Source: Acephala macrosclerotiorum (lineage: Eukaryota; Ascomycota; Leotiomycetes; Helotiales; Mollisiaceae). Taken from it: a DNA stretch of 64,000 bases. The stretch lies in NCBI GenBank assembly GCA_014904845.1, contig MU119208.1, forward strand, positions 496,001-560,000, in the 5' to 3' direction. Positions 22,482 to 33,354 of this stretch are shown piece by piece. The notes beneath the pieces are model-generated. The model was given only the letters and a program-made list of their open reading frames with translations, ran no database searches and had not been told where the DNA came from. Within the stretch, counting starts at the first letter, position 1. Every line of letters begins with the position of its first letter. The position numbers and the translations under genes were made by a program.

Positions 22482-23602
22482 ATGAGCGAATCTTTCGACG
22501 CCAAGAAGTACATCAGCAATCCGGCCTTTCACTGTCTTTCTCCAAACATGATAGCCATCTCTCCACAAGAGTTCGTTGCGAAAATCCGAGTCATCAGAAA
22601 AATCAAAGATAGTGGGAACAGTTCTATCTACGAAGCCTACGATGAATCACTACCAGGCCCTTCCCTCCAGCCAAACTGTGCAATCAAAGAGCGTTCGAAA
22701 CGCGAAGACAACCAGCCATTAAGCATTTCGAAAAGGGAACAACAATGGAAAGAAACAGACATCCATTTCGAAGTGAATGATTGTCCACATATTGCAACGC
22801 TCTTTAAAGTCATCGATTGCGAGGCGTCGTCTTTGATGATCATGGAGTACTTTCCCGAAGGTGATCTTATGAAAGCTATTAAGGAGGGAGAGAATTGGGG
22901 CGTCGATGGATGGGTTAAGCGGATTTTTCTTCAGATTATCGGAGCTGTGGAATTTTGCCACAAGAAGGGTGTGTTTCGTAAGTGCCTATTGTGCCGTCTT
23001 TTCTGGAGACTGAAAGATTCCATGATCCTTCAGAGATTTGGTATAACTAACATACTCTTGCACAGACAGGGACCTCAAAACTGAAAACATACTAGTCTAT
23101 GGCGACAGAGCTGCTCTTACCGACTTCGGGTCAGCAACACGAGAGTACGCATCAGACACAGGCCATGGAACGATCAGCATCATGAGCCCTGGTAAGTCAT
23201 CAATACTCTTCCTCCCTTCCAGCTCCTAAAGCCTACCAGGGATACTAACAACCCTTCTCAGAATGCCTCGCCGCCTGGGCCTCGCCCGGCAAGCTACCTC
23301 CTTACACTCTAGCACCCAGCGATATCTGGTCGCTAGGTATCATTCTCGTCAATATGATAACAAAGCGTGTCCCATGGAGCATCGCCTCAATAGCCGACGA
23401 GGAGTATAAGGAGTATCGAGATGGAGTTCCTCTGAATAGTGATTCACTTCTTCCGTTGTCTGATGAAATACAGGCCATTCTGAACATGATCTTTGAAGAG
23501 GATCCGGAGAAACGTCCCGAGATCTCTGGACTGCTTGAGCTTGTTGATGGGTGTTCGAGGTTTGGGTCTGAAGAGCGGCAGAAAAAAGTATCGGGAGTCT
23601 GA
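22482..23602 (+). CDS. Compact Ran1/Vhs1-like Ser/Thr protein kinase
   Basis: Exons 22482-22977, 23066-23191, 23262-23602 give 320 residues, little more than a kinase domain. Catalytic residues are present: the VAIK-type lysine K69 (NCAIKE), the HRDLK loop with D168 (HRDLKTEN), and the DFG Asp D185 (LTDFGSAT). The activation-segment end (SIMSPE) and APSDIWSLGIILVNM match the style of Ran1/Pat1-Vhs1-Sks1 kinases. The glycine-rich loop is poor: IKDSGNSSIYEAY lacks GxGxxG. Introns fall inside the HRD codon and after MSP. The second matches intron positions in the two other kinase genes nearby. The first ATG at 22482 was chosen. It appears intact. Substrate and pathway unknown. Confidence 0.82.
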
Positions 23603-23710
23603 TTTGGTAGGTATAGAGGCGTTGTGTTGGCTGATCTCGAGAGTTTGGGGCTATGGATTTAATGCCCGGTGAATAGCAGAGTATGGAAAGGTTACAGGAA
23701 AGCTTGTTGC

Positions 23711-24890
23711 TCAGCCTAGCTCTTTTTCTCCAATGTCAGCAACAATAACATCCCTCACCCACCCCACCACTCTCTCCGCAACCTTAACCCCACCTCTAAT
23801 ACAGAAATCATGCGGAATTCCCGTCTCCTCAATCTCCATAACCGGCTTCCACATCTCTTCCTCACTATCCCATCTCCATCCCTTCTCTTTAATCAACTCA
23901 TCTCGAACCTGGTTCGACATCCATTGATCATCCTTGCCGAACAGGATGAAGAGTTTTGGTCTTGATTGAGAGAGTGGAGTGGGCGTTGCGGCACCCCAGA
24001 TCTCGGAGTTCCATTTATTGTCTACTATTACAAGGAGCTCATCTTGGGCCATGTATCTGGGAGATGAGTTTCAGGAGGGGCAAGAGAAATGGGAGGAGAT
24101 ACCTACAGTGCTTGTTCCAGTCCCCATTTACTCCTCAGGAAATAGGCTGTTGTTGATGCCGCATCTTTTGGTAGTTCAACGAATCTGTTAAGCAGAAACG
24201 CGAGGAAAGTGGTTGGAAGAAGGTACGTGATCCACCTCAACAGAAATGAGATGGTCAAACCTATTGGCACGACAAGTGGGATACCCTGATCACTAAACAT
24301 ATCAGTCTCCCAGCCCAACATTTATAGTCAAAGTAACAAGAACGTACCACCAGCTCTTTCGCCCTCAGACTCTCAGCGAGATTCAAAATCCCAGGAAAGA
24401 GGCAAATAGCCCCTATCAATATCATATCAGGTCTTCTTGCCAGTTGCTTTATTCACAACTTCTTACGAAACCTCCGAATGATCTCTAACGAAACGTAAGA
24501 GCCGAACGAATGTCCCACCATCAAAACCCTCCACCCCACGTCATCCTCTTTCTCAGCAGTAAGTCTTTTCAAATGTCCTACCAACAGCCTCTCGGCGAAT
24601 TGGATCTGATCCTCGACTCCAAAAGGCAAACTCTCATACTCCGAAATTCTTGGAGGGTTATCGTCGCACTCAAAACCCGCTAAAGTCTCACCAACGATCT
24701 CGATCTCGCACTCCTTTAGTCTTTGAGAGGCGGTTTGAGAGGAGAGAAGGGTATGCAAATGCGTCAAGAAAGTGCGGTAGTACTCTACTAAGCCGGGGTT
24801 TCCGGGGGTGAAGAAGATAAGGTATTTGTGCTTGGGGTTCTTGAGTGTTGGCGAGGATAGTGAGATGGTTGTTTCTGGGATATGAGCCAC
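23711..24890 (-). CDS. Alpha/beta hydrolase of the lipid-droplet-associated (LDAH/DUF2305) family
   Basis: Exons complement(24467-about 24890), (24348-24412), (24107-24285), (23711-24056) encode a hydrolase with an oxyanion-side motif FFTPGNPGLVEYYRTFL, nucleophile elbow GHSFGS (GxSxG), and a late histidine (GIPHDFC). A Leu-rich stretch (LLRWITYLLPTTFLAFLL) could bind a membrane or lipid droplet. Relatives are lipid-droplet-associated serine hydrolases. The start is unresolved. The frame begins at a GTG (24890) and runs up to a TAG near 24936 without an ATG. An ATG at 24957 lies in another frame. Either a short first exon ends at the acceptor before 24924, or the 5' end is damaged. It lies tail-to-tail with the kinase gene at 22482. 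Confidence 0.75.
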
Positions 24891-25658
24891 AATCTTGAAA
24901 TTTTTGAGGAAGGGAGGAGCCTGAAAGACCTGCTACGAAGTTGAGGTTTTGAAGTCATGTATGATAAAAGGACATCAAGAGCAGCTGTGCCGCATTACTG
25001 AAGCTAGGACTGCTGGTGCAACGACCAGGCACTATCAATCAATCTGGTGTACTTGATGCGTTTGAAGCTTTTCGTTCTTCTTTGTTATTGGTGTATAGTT
25101 GACGATTCATCGTGTTATACACAACCGCGAGCATCTTTCGAGAAGGAAAGAAGACCATCGTCTATCAGTTGCAACGGGTCTTTATAGAACCGAAGAGATG
25201 AGAACATGGCTTCTACATGCTTTCTCTCAATATCCTCTCTATCAGGATGAATGATCTTCTCCCATGGCAAAGTACTTCATATTTGCCCTCTCCGTTCGCT
25301 CACGCTTAAATGCTCCCTAGAGAATTGTCTCGTTGAGCAGGCTGCAGCTCCGTCAAATATCGAAAATCGGATGGTAGCTGTTAAAGACTGTCCAATGTCT
25401 CTCCCCGAGCTTCTACATCGCATCCAAAGCGAGAGTCGAAGGACCAGACGGCATTAATGTTTCTGCATTACTGCCAGCCTCCGATCCGACCTATTTCTCA
25501 AAAATTCGAAGTCAGTATGTTTCTTTCCAAACGTTTGAAAAAGCCCCAGGAGTACCAGGACTTTCAGGAGAAGTAAGCGAAGGTTTCCAGACTTTAGAGA
25601 CAGCGCAGAAGAGGAAATATCGCTCAAAGGAGGTGGGACTTACCTCGGAATCAGTTTC
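24891..25658. other. Intergenic, with a short block shared with 28821-28870
   Basis: Region between the alpha/beta hydrolase 5' end and the fusion kinase 3' end. 24961-25007 is similar to 28821-28870, which lies downstream of the third kinase. No gene supported. Confidence 0.5.
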
Positions 25659-28301
25659 CTACTTGACTTCTGCGGAGGTCATATCAGAAACCTGTGCTGG
25701 GCTAGCAAAGACGGAACAGTGATAGACCAGCTGTTTTAACTGGAGTACGTGGATTCGTGTCGCTGGGTCAGGGTCAAAAACCTTGCTGAGAATGTACATG
25801 GCCTCATCGGATATTGATAAACTTGTTTGTAAGAAACTGGGACATCGAAGATAAGCTCTATACTTCGAATCTTCGAGAGATGCCTGCTTCCAAGGATTAC
25901 GGCCGGATATTAAGTTGACCAGTATTACACCTAAGGACCAGACATCATTAGGCGCGCACCTGTAAAACATCCCTTTCAAGTTTTCTGAGCGAAATTAGTT
26001 TACAAATTTTATGACAAGTCAAAACGCCTTACCGGGGCTCATATAAAATGAACTTCCACAAAACTGGTCTTCTGAGACTGGGGTGGTAGTCGCAAGGCCG
26101 AAACCAGCTAGGAACGCTCGGTTTTGGTTTCCCTCGTTCGATACCAAGATGTTCTCGGGCTTGAGGTCTCTATGGTAGATCCCTAAACGATGGCAATGTT
26201 CTACAGCATTCAGAATTTGGAGAAAAGTCTGGCGGATAAGATCGTCGTTGCCAATGTACATGCCTCTCTCAGTGATACAAAAGAAGAGGTCACCTGATGG
26301 GTAAAAGTCTGCGACGACGTAAGTGCATTCCGGATCTTCGGCGATCTTGTGGACATTTACGATATTGGGATGTGCTGAGGCCATATAGTGAAGGCGGATT
26401 TCCCTAGATTGGAATTCCCGCTGCCTTTTATCCAAAGGTTCTCCACTGGCATTAGTCTTGCTTAAAGCTTTGACTGCATACCATGTCTGGGTGAGATGAT
26501 CGAATGCCACGTATACGACTCCAAAATGGCCGATCCACAGTATCGACTCCAGCTCTAAATACCGCTCCAGGAATATACCTATCCTCGATTCGGGCGAAGG
26601 AGGACTTCTTAACCCCATGTCAACAATGTCCCCATCATCATCGGTCGTTGAAGATGCGGCAAGCTCTGGCCGTGTTTGGATGTGGATAGCACGGAAGGCT
26701 TCAAGTTCCTCCGCCAATAGAACTCCATCTGCGGCGATTTCTGAGAGATTAGGTGAGGAAGTCTCTTCATCCCTAGCTCCTGGTGGTCTCAAGCCTTCGG
26801 TACGATGCATATTATGTCCGCCTGCTTGCCAAAGTGTGCGACTAGGGCCTTTTCGATTCTGGCGATTCGTGTGCACTTGCGGATGCACCTCTAGCGCCTT
26901 TTCATAGTGATATTCAAGTGAGCAGGTTGAGCTATGTAATGTTAACGATTTCGTACTTCTTGTGTTAAGATATGCAACTGACCAAATGATAAGGGTTGAT
27001 CCATTGAACGGTGGAAGGTTTCGAGAACGGCACGCTGGTCTTGGGCATAGGCCTTCTTCGAAAAGCAGGCCATCAATAATCATCGACATAATGATGTGAG
27101 AACCTGGGAAAACAGATCGTTCCCATTCGCCCTTGTCGATGATAAAGTCTTTTGTCCTCGAGTCTTTCAACAAGTGGTACTGCCCTTGGATGACTCGCCA
27201 TTCGCCTGGTTTCTCTCTAAATTCGTTTTTGAGCATCAAGTCCACCATATCGAAGTTGCGGAAGAGATCGTACGGGAGAAGCCGAGTTCGCCCAAGTCCG
27301 TCTGTGAATTGAAATAAATTTTCTTCCGAAGAAAGAGGTTGGCGCTGTATTATACGATGAACATCTCGCAGTAAAGCGAATAATTTCAAGTCGTTGTTCA
27401 AGCTTTGCTTGAAGAATTCCGCCGCCGTTGAGGTGAAGCCCCCAAATCGACGTACAAGTCCAGAGACAAGCTCTGTCAAACCGCCTACTCTGGACGTATG
27501 GATTCTTATTTGAGAGATGATAAGTGCGAAACCACGGTGTTGATCTCTTTGCAGCTGCTTTAGACGTCGATGAGTCTCAGCCTGCTTGGCTTGGCTGAGT
27601 CTGCGAAAATCTTCAACTCCAACTTTGATACCTACACAGATCCGAACCAAGCGATCATCTCCTCTGATCAAGGTCCCCAAATCCGTAGTGTTTCTTTGCA
27701 TTATATCGTGTAGCTCACGGAATTGGTCTTGGCATTGCTGTATTTTCCTTCCTGATTCCAGAGATTTGTGGAGGATAGCTTGAGATCTTGCGTCAATCTG
27801 GGTAGTGGTTGCACTTCACATGTCAGATTACCCCCCCCAAAAATATATGTGGACGAGAAATTACATTATGTAGGTTGAGATGAGCAACTGGATGGATGTC
27901 AGTTTCCCGGCCATAACCGCCCGGAACTTTTGGACTTCCTCATCCATATTGATTGCCCAATGTACCTTTTTGGCTTGCCGGTTCAACCTATTTCGTATTC
28001 CAAGTTCCTTGGTCTGCAAAGTTTTATACTTTTCGATCTTCGCAAGAAAGTCTTGTAGAGGCAGTTCACAGGCTGATGCCATGCCTTTTATAGCATTGAG
28101 AAACCCGGCATTACCGCCATGGTCCCAATGTCCTTCGTGAAGGTGTACTAAAAGAATTTCCAACTGTTGTAGCTCGGTTTGGACATTCGAGAACTTATCT
28201 CTGGCGCCTCCTGCATCTCGCAAAGTTTTGCGTACATCATTGAGGATCTTGATAGCGGATAAGATGTCGCCAAAGGAGAAACCAAACCCTGGAGCAGCCA
28301 T
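25659..28301 (-). CDS. STAND/HeLo-like helical domain + ubiquitin-like domain + Ran1-like (pseudo)kinase
   Basis: Exons complement(27865-28301), (26983-27813), (26033-26931), (25659-25984) give 830 residues. Residues 1-145 start MAAPGFGFSFGDILSAIK and form the helical N-terminal domain common in fungal STAND/HET-type proteins. Next is a ubiquitin-like domain (LGRTRLLPYDLFRNFDMVDL ... GSHIIMSMI), then a CPRPAC...CSTC zinc-binding-like pair. The kinase domain has YAVKAL (VAIK Lys), IYHRDLKPEN and APNDVWSLGVILVNLISGRNPW of the Ran1/Vhs1 type. Two catalytic features are damaged: DFG reads GFG (codon 26103-26105, GGT) and the glycine loop begins WIGHFGVV. The 51-nt intron at 26932-26982 is in frame and stop-free, so its use is inferred from restoring CSTC. 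ATP-dependent activity is doubtful; a signalling or scaffold role is inference. Confidence 0.75.
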
Positions 28302-29193
28302 GAACTGCAAGTCAAGCGGTCGAACAGGCGCTATTCTGATCAGGGCAGAAATTTCGAGTTGCCTGTCTTGGATTCAGTGTATTCGAGGATTCAAGATTAT
28401 TCGGTGGTGGATAGTGACCGGAGAGTGGAGAGAGCCTTGCAGAAAGCCAGTGTGTTGTGATCTTCAGCACAGCCCAATGTGTTGTCATCGATTCATCAGC
28501 CCTGCAAATGCATTGGTTGTCGAGAAATGATAGTTAACCGAACATATATATAACTCAGAGAAAAACAACGCAAGATGGACAGGCTTTCTGTCTTTCAAAT
28601 TAGTGGACTGTATAAACTCTGCCGAGAGAGACCTAGGATTGTTACCCCTTTGCGTACGCTGCGGCCGTGAATGTAGCAGACAGGTTACTTTAACGGATCA
28701 AGTCGAACGACGCGTGATACTGGAAACTTTAAGTTATGATAAGTGTCAGCCTCGGGCTAATAAATACGATTCCAAAAAGGAGTCATTACTCACAAATTTG
28801 AGATTCTGAGCTGGTTAGATATGATGAGAGGACATCGAGAGTCGCTGCGCCGCATTTGTCGTGAGGCTAGAGCTGACAGACACATATCCTCAATGGCACA
28901 AGTCTATTGCGAAGTCTCATTCGCAAAGGAGAATCAGTATAAAAACGATACGCTGAGTGTTTATTTGTCCATGCTAATGCTGTTGATCGCTTTTTGGATA
29001 TTTCTAGTACTGCACCCAAATCCCCGTACCGGACACCCCTCAAGGACCTTCGAAAGGCAACAAAGGTTTCTAAAGCAGCCCAACTTCACAATATCAAGCC
29101 TTATGGGACGTGCTGTCTATCCATTTGAGATGCCGTCCTTGATCATCGCTTATCCTCTCTCTTCGAGCCTCCTCGTTTTCGTCCGAAGCGCAA
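28302..29193. other. Intergenic between two kinase genes
   Basis: About 0.9 kb. 28821-28870 resembles 24961-25007, suggesting that a block including a kinase 3' flank was duplicated. No gene supported. Confidence 0.5.
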
Positions 29194-30284
29194 TCACGAA
29201 AAGAAGCTACGCAGCCTATTCTTGCATTTGGCCTCGGATTGAACCTCGGGAGCAACCTTAGACGTCGTGTCCCTATCAACCCTAGTGGGAGTGGGATTAG
29301 TGACAGGCTCCGGCGAGGGTTGAACGGGTCTGAAAAATGTTGAACATTGAGAGATACGTTCCATGAGTCGGGACGTGCCGATTCTTTTCTTTGGATTAGG
29401 CTCAAGAACCTGGACGAGAATGTCCAAAAGCTCGTCGGACACTGACAATCTCTTCTTCAAAACACCTCGCTTGTTAAGGGTGTAAAAGAAGTATTGTTCA
29501 TCTGCGTGGGTGGGGTCGTCCCAGAGCCAACTCCCTGTCAGGTTGACCAGCACAACACCCAAAGCCCAGATGTCATTCGGTGCGCAATTGTAAGGGTGTT
29601 GGGTCATAGTTTCTATGGGGATTAGCCCACGGACTCTGCAGTGAAATTGGAGGAACCTACCAGGACCCCTATATGGTGGGGTTCCGAAATCCTCATTTGA
29701 TACCGAATCAATCGTCGCCCACCTAAAGTCGGTCAGAACAATGCGGGATCCGTTCAGGAGTAAGTTTCCGGGCTTGATATCCCTATGGTAGATTCCAAGG
29801 CTATGGCAATGCCGAACAGCCTCAAGAATCTGAAGGAACGCCTCCTGAATCTCCAAGTCTTTTCCCACATACTCCCTTCTCTCCAGAGCCTTTGAATGCA
29901 AGTCCCCCGCAGGATAGTATGGCATGACGAACTGTGTGAAACCTGGCTCATCCTTGAATGTGCGGATAGGTACTATACCTTCATGTGTTGAAGCGAGGTA
30001 TTGAAGTGCGATTTCTAGACGTTGACGGGTTTTCTGCTTTGTATCTAAAGCGTGCCACCTTCGACCCTTTTCAACACCTTGACCACGTAAATGTTCCCGT
30101 TATTTTGGGAGATTGACTTATGAACGCTCCGGTTGTCAGGGGGGTTGTCAGCGGAGCCTAAGACCTCTTCGGACTCGAGGTTCAGGTGTAGGATAAACTT
30201 GGTGTCGTCGTCCGAGGATGGGACCAGTGATTGTTCAGGACTATGAGGGACTTCCGAAGACTGGTCCTCATTGCCCGTCGCCAT
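29194..30284 (-). pseudogene. Ran1-like protein kinase, frameshifted
   Basis: A third kinase related to its two neighbours. The N-terminal part starts at ATG 30284 (MATGNEDQSSE) and runs to YVVKVLKRVEGG, which aligns with YAVKAL of the fusion kinase. It then meets a TAG. The continuing kinase sequence (LDTKQKTRQRLEIALQYLAS) is in another frame, with the break at about 30051-30055. The overlap of the two open frames is about 45 nt, too short for an intron, so one base appears lost. Downstream are IYHRDIKPGN, LTDFRWAT (DFG changed to DFR, codon 29722-29724) and APNDIWALGVVLVNL. A 48-nt intron lies at 29613-29660 in the same place as in the sister genes. The glycine loop is unrecognisable. It lacks the helical and ubiquitin-like domains. 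An assembly error is the alternative. Confidence 0.7.
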
Positions 30285-30840
30285 CCCGTTGTCAAACAAT
30301 CCCTTCTGCTCGAACCGTGTTGTGATATGGAAAATGGTTGTACTATGAATGTCTGTTGTGATGTCGATAGCTGTCGTAATGTTGATATCTGTTGTAACGA
30401 GGGTGGCTGTTGTGATACGAATGTGATGAAAGTTGTGAGCTCTTCTCCGAGTAAGATTGTACGTGCTGTTCTTGGAAGTTGCCAAGATGACAAGGAAAGT
30501 GCGGGAGAGCGGTTGCTTGTTGGGAAAGAACTCTATGAGGAAGTAATCTCCCGATGTCGAGATCATGCGAATCAGAACAGAACACTACATGAGTATCCCG
30601 ACACTGAAGGGACATTGAAAAGCGAAAGTATATATTGAGCAGCCTCTGATTGCAGTTCCAGATTACATCTCACTTACGTCCCAGCTCTCTGTTCTTAGAA
30701 AATGGATCTCTGCTGTGAAGACCCACACTCGTGACTGCCCAAACTATTACCAGAGTAACGCCGAAGGCACTTGACGCACAATTTCTAATCCTATGTGTAA
30801 TAGTAAACAAGCAAAATTTTCTCAAGCAACCAAGAAAACA
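30285..30840. other. Upstream region of kinase pseudogene with degenerate minisatellite
   Basis: Contains a degenerate tandem array at about 30340-30425 (see repeat entry). The frame remains open upstream of 30284 and would encode Ile-Thr-Thr-rich repeats, but there is no sign that it is translated. Confidence 0.5.
30340..30425. repeat. Degenerate minisatellite
   Basis: Roughly 18-30 bp units of the form ctgttgtgatgtcgatag repeat imperfectly four or more times (ctgtcgtaatgttgatat, ctgttgtaacgagggtgg, ctgttgtgatacgaatgt). It lies just upstream of the kinase pseudogene start. Confidence 0.6.
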
Positions 30841-30923
30841 GGGGTTGTAGCTCAGTGGTAGAGCGTCTCATTCGCATCTAACGATCTTTGAGAAAGTCGT
30901 GGGTTCAATTCCTACCAACTCCA
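30841..30923 (+). tRNA. tRNA-Ala (anticodon CGC) with 11-nt intron
   Basis: Cloverleaf read by hand. Acceptor stem GGGGTTG pairs with CAACTCC including a G3:U70 wobble, the classic alanine identity element. D arm is GCTC/GAGC, anticodon stem TCTCA/TGAGA, T arm GTGGG/CCTAC with loop TTCAATT, discriminator A73. The anticodon loop is TT-CGC-A, followed by an 11-nt intron (TCTAACGATCT) in the standard position after base 37. A run of four T at 30929-30932 is the likely Pol III terminator. The gene for the enzyme that charges it is at 1-1340. Confidence 0.95.
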
Positions 30924-30928
30924 TTTCC

Positions 30929-30932
30929 TTTT
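30929..30932 (+). terminator. Pol III T4 terminator of tRNA-Ala
   Basis: TTTT begins six bases after the tRNA discriminator base, the expected RNA polymerase III stop. Confidence 0.6.
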
Positions 30933-31083
30933 GCTTTTGGTCTTTTTGATTACCAGCGTTTTAATCCTAGCAACACTTGTCACGTTTTTTGAGCCCTAAA
31001 AAGATTACTAGCAAAAGACGAAGGTCATTACTTTTTTGCTTGAGCACTTGGTCTATCTCGTTAATCAAACGTAAGCCCCTTAT

Positions 31084-32306
31084 CTACTCCAAGTAGCTCT
31101 TAGGCAAAGTAGCGACCTTCTCCTGGAACAGCTTCTCAGCCTTTGCCCAGGGATCAGTTGTCCGCCACTTGTTCAGAGTCAACAGACTCGGTAACAAGTC
31201 CTTGCTGAACGCCTCGCTTGCCTCTCGTGGCAGCAAACTCGGCAAGTGATCAATGCTGATGACCGATAACTTGGGTTCTCCCTTGACCTCAACAGGTACC
31301 GTTGGCTCCGTGAAGGTTGTAGCAACAGTGTAGACTGGGACCGGGTTATTCGGGTTCGTGGTATCGGCGCTAACGTCGCAGATGACTGATAGCTTGCGGT
31401 CAGGAGTATCGAGGCTCTTCATGTCGACGAAATTAGGAATCTTAGACATCAGATATATGCAGTTGATGAAGATATCACTCTCCACGATCTCGGGAAAAGG
31501 TCCACCCTTGGCTGTCTCTGCCAGATCCCACTTGAGCACATTCTCAGTTGGCACACCGGCTCTTAAGCACATATCCACTGCTCCGCTACCACATCGTCCT
31601 AGAGCACCAATGACCAGAACTCGGGGGTCGCGTCCGCTCTTCTCCTTGCCTGCTGCGATTGCCTTCTTGACGTCGACGATCAAAGCATCTTCATTGGGGT
31701 AGCTCGAGACACCTGGGAATGGCTCGGAAGTCGCGTGGGTGAGCTGCCATGCCCATGTCTCCAAGGCCAGAGCTGCGCCTGCAAAGCCAGCATGGTATCC
31801 AAAAGCTGCAACTCTGCGTCCTCGGTCATCGGTCAGGAATTCGAGGTCGAGAAGGGTTCCACCGCCGCGAGGGAATCGAGCCAGCACCTTCTCCCAGCCT
31901 CCTTGTTGCTTGTAGCAATGTGCGAATTGGACATGAGTGTGTTTGAGAGGGACTGGCATGAGTTAGCTATGAATTGAGGTTCAATTGGGCTTTTGCAACT
32001 TACACTCCTCCACTGGCAATTCCTTCAACCCAATGATGATATGATCAGTAGGAGCTTCTCTCCATGTATTCTCTGGCACCAATGTAGCTCCAACCTTCTC
32101 GAACTCCTCATCGTCGAATATGCGCTCGGGGCTTCGCTCGACTCTGACTGTGTAACCAGCATCAATGAGTGCTTTGGCAGTAGATGGTGTGAGGGCAGAT
32201 CGGTGCTCGAGGGCCTTGCCCACTGACGAACGCATTAGTAGATTCCGCAACATCATGCCAATGGGGTCTTACACTCGGAGCGGAGATGTAGAGTGGTTCC
32301 CGACAT
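31084..32306 (-). CDS. LYS1: Saccharopine dehydrogenase (NAD+, L-lysine-forming)
   Basis: Last step of the fungal alpha-aminoadipate pathway: saccharopine to lysine plus 2-oxoglutarate. Exons complement(32273-32306), (32004-32222), (31084-31952) give 373 residues, the family length. Visible features: [20 protein letters not shown] near the N-terminus, [32 protein letters not shown], and the nucleotide-binding turn [16 protein letters not shown]. The C-terminus is KSYLE, not a peroxisomal SKL-type signal. The start [11 protein letters not shown] matches the family. A perfect TGACTCA lies about 95 bp upstream, fitting general amino-acid control. Confidence 0.96.
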
Positions 32307-33354
32307 GATGGAGAGACTCAATTGAAGTTGTATGTTCAATCGAGGGGACAATAGAAGGATTTATAAGTTAGGTGGTGGGCAGATTTTGTTATTCTGCCGT
32401 TGACTCATGGCGGTGAGCAGATTTTCTCAGGCACTAGGGGGAGCATTAATTCGTGACCCATCAACCGAAGAACATCGAATATATCTCAACGACCACAATA
32501 ATTGGAAACTCCTTTTGCGGGAGGAAAATGATCTTTGAGGCGAGATAAATATTTTATCCTCTTCTCAAGTGGTCGCGAAGTCGGGGTTGTGCGATATTCT
32601 AAGGTGCAAACTTTGGTTGGGTCACGAATTAGTACACCCCCTGGTGAGGGGTCTCACGCGCCGACATCGCCGATTCTCCCAAACTCACTTCCCATCTCAT
32701 CAACCGCGTTGAAATGAATATCTACGCTTTTCATCAAAGCCAGGGACACAACACGTGTGCAGTCCCACGTTTCGTAGTTAATGTATCGTGCGATTTTTTT
32801 GGGCCTACTGCTTTGGCTTGAGCGTTGCTCGCGTCGAGATATCAATCCTTCTCAAGTCCCTGGGCTCAGCTATTTCTGAGATGGAACAAATCCCTCGGAA
32901 AGCAAAAGAGAATGTTTCTTCGCCGGTCACTCGTTTTCAACTTTGAAAAGGATGCTTCTGAATCCGAGAGTATGAATGTCACCAGCTCCATTTGAGTGGT
33001 TCTCACCTGGACATCCCCCGCGCTTTGATTTCTTGGTTTTGTTTCGTCGATGTTTCTTAACATCGATAACTTACTCTTGGCACCAGAACGACATTCAGAT
33101 TAGATATGATTGGGATCTTGGCGAACTCGGTGGATATTTCCCGAACTCTTGTTAGGTTCCAGTCGTTTGAGACACTACGGATGGATCTCCTGTCTGAAGC
33201 TTGTCCTCCGAGAACCTAATCTGAGAAATATGGAGGCTGTGGTATCACGAAGCTCTATATATCTTCGGACATGACGTTCATCGAATTTGCGATGGCTTCA
33301 CGCTGATTTTAGTTTCTTCATAGCACTCTTTTCGTTCAATACCCAGCCACAGAC
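32307..33354. other. LYS1 promoter and upstream region of secreted protein gene
   Basis: About 1 kb between divergent starts. The LYS1-proximal part contains TGACTCA at 32401 flanked by two near-copies of ggtgRgcagatttt. No gene supported. Confidence 0.5.
32401..32407. promoter_or_regulatory. Gcn4/CPC1-type site TGACTCA upstream of LYS1
   Basis: Perfect palindromic Gcn4 core, 95 bp upstream of the LYS1 ATG at 32306. Lysine genes are classic targets of Gcn4/CPC1/CpcA in ascomycetes. Function inferred from motif and position. Confidence 0.65.
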
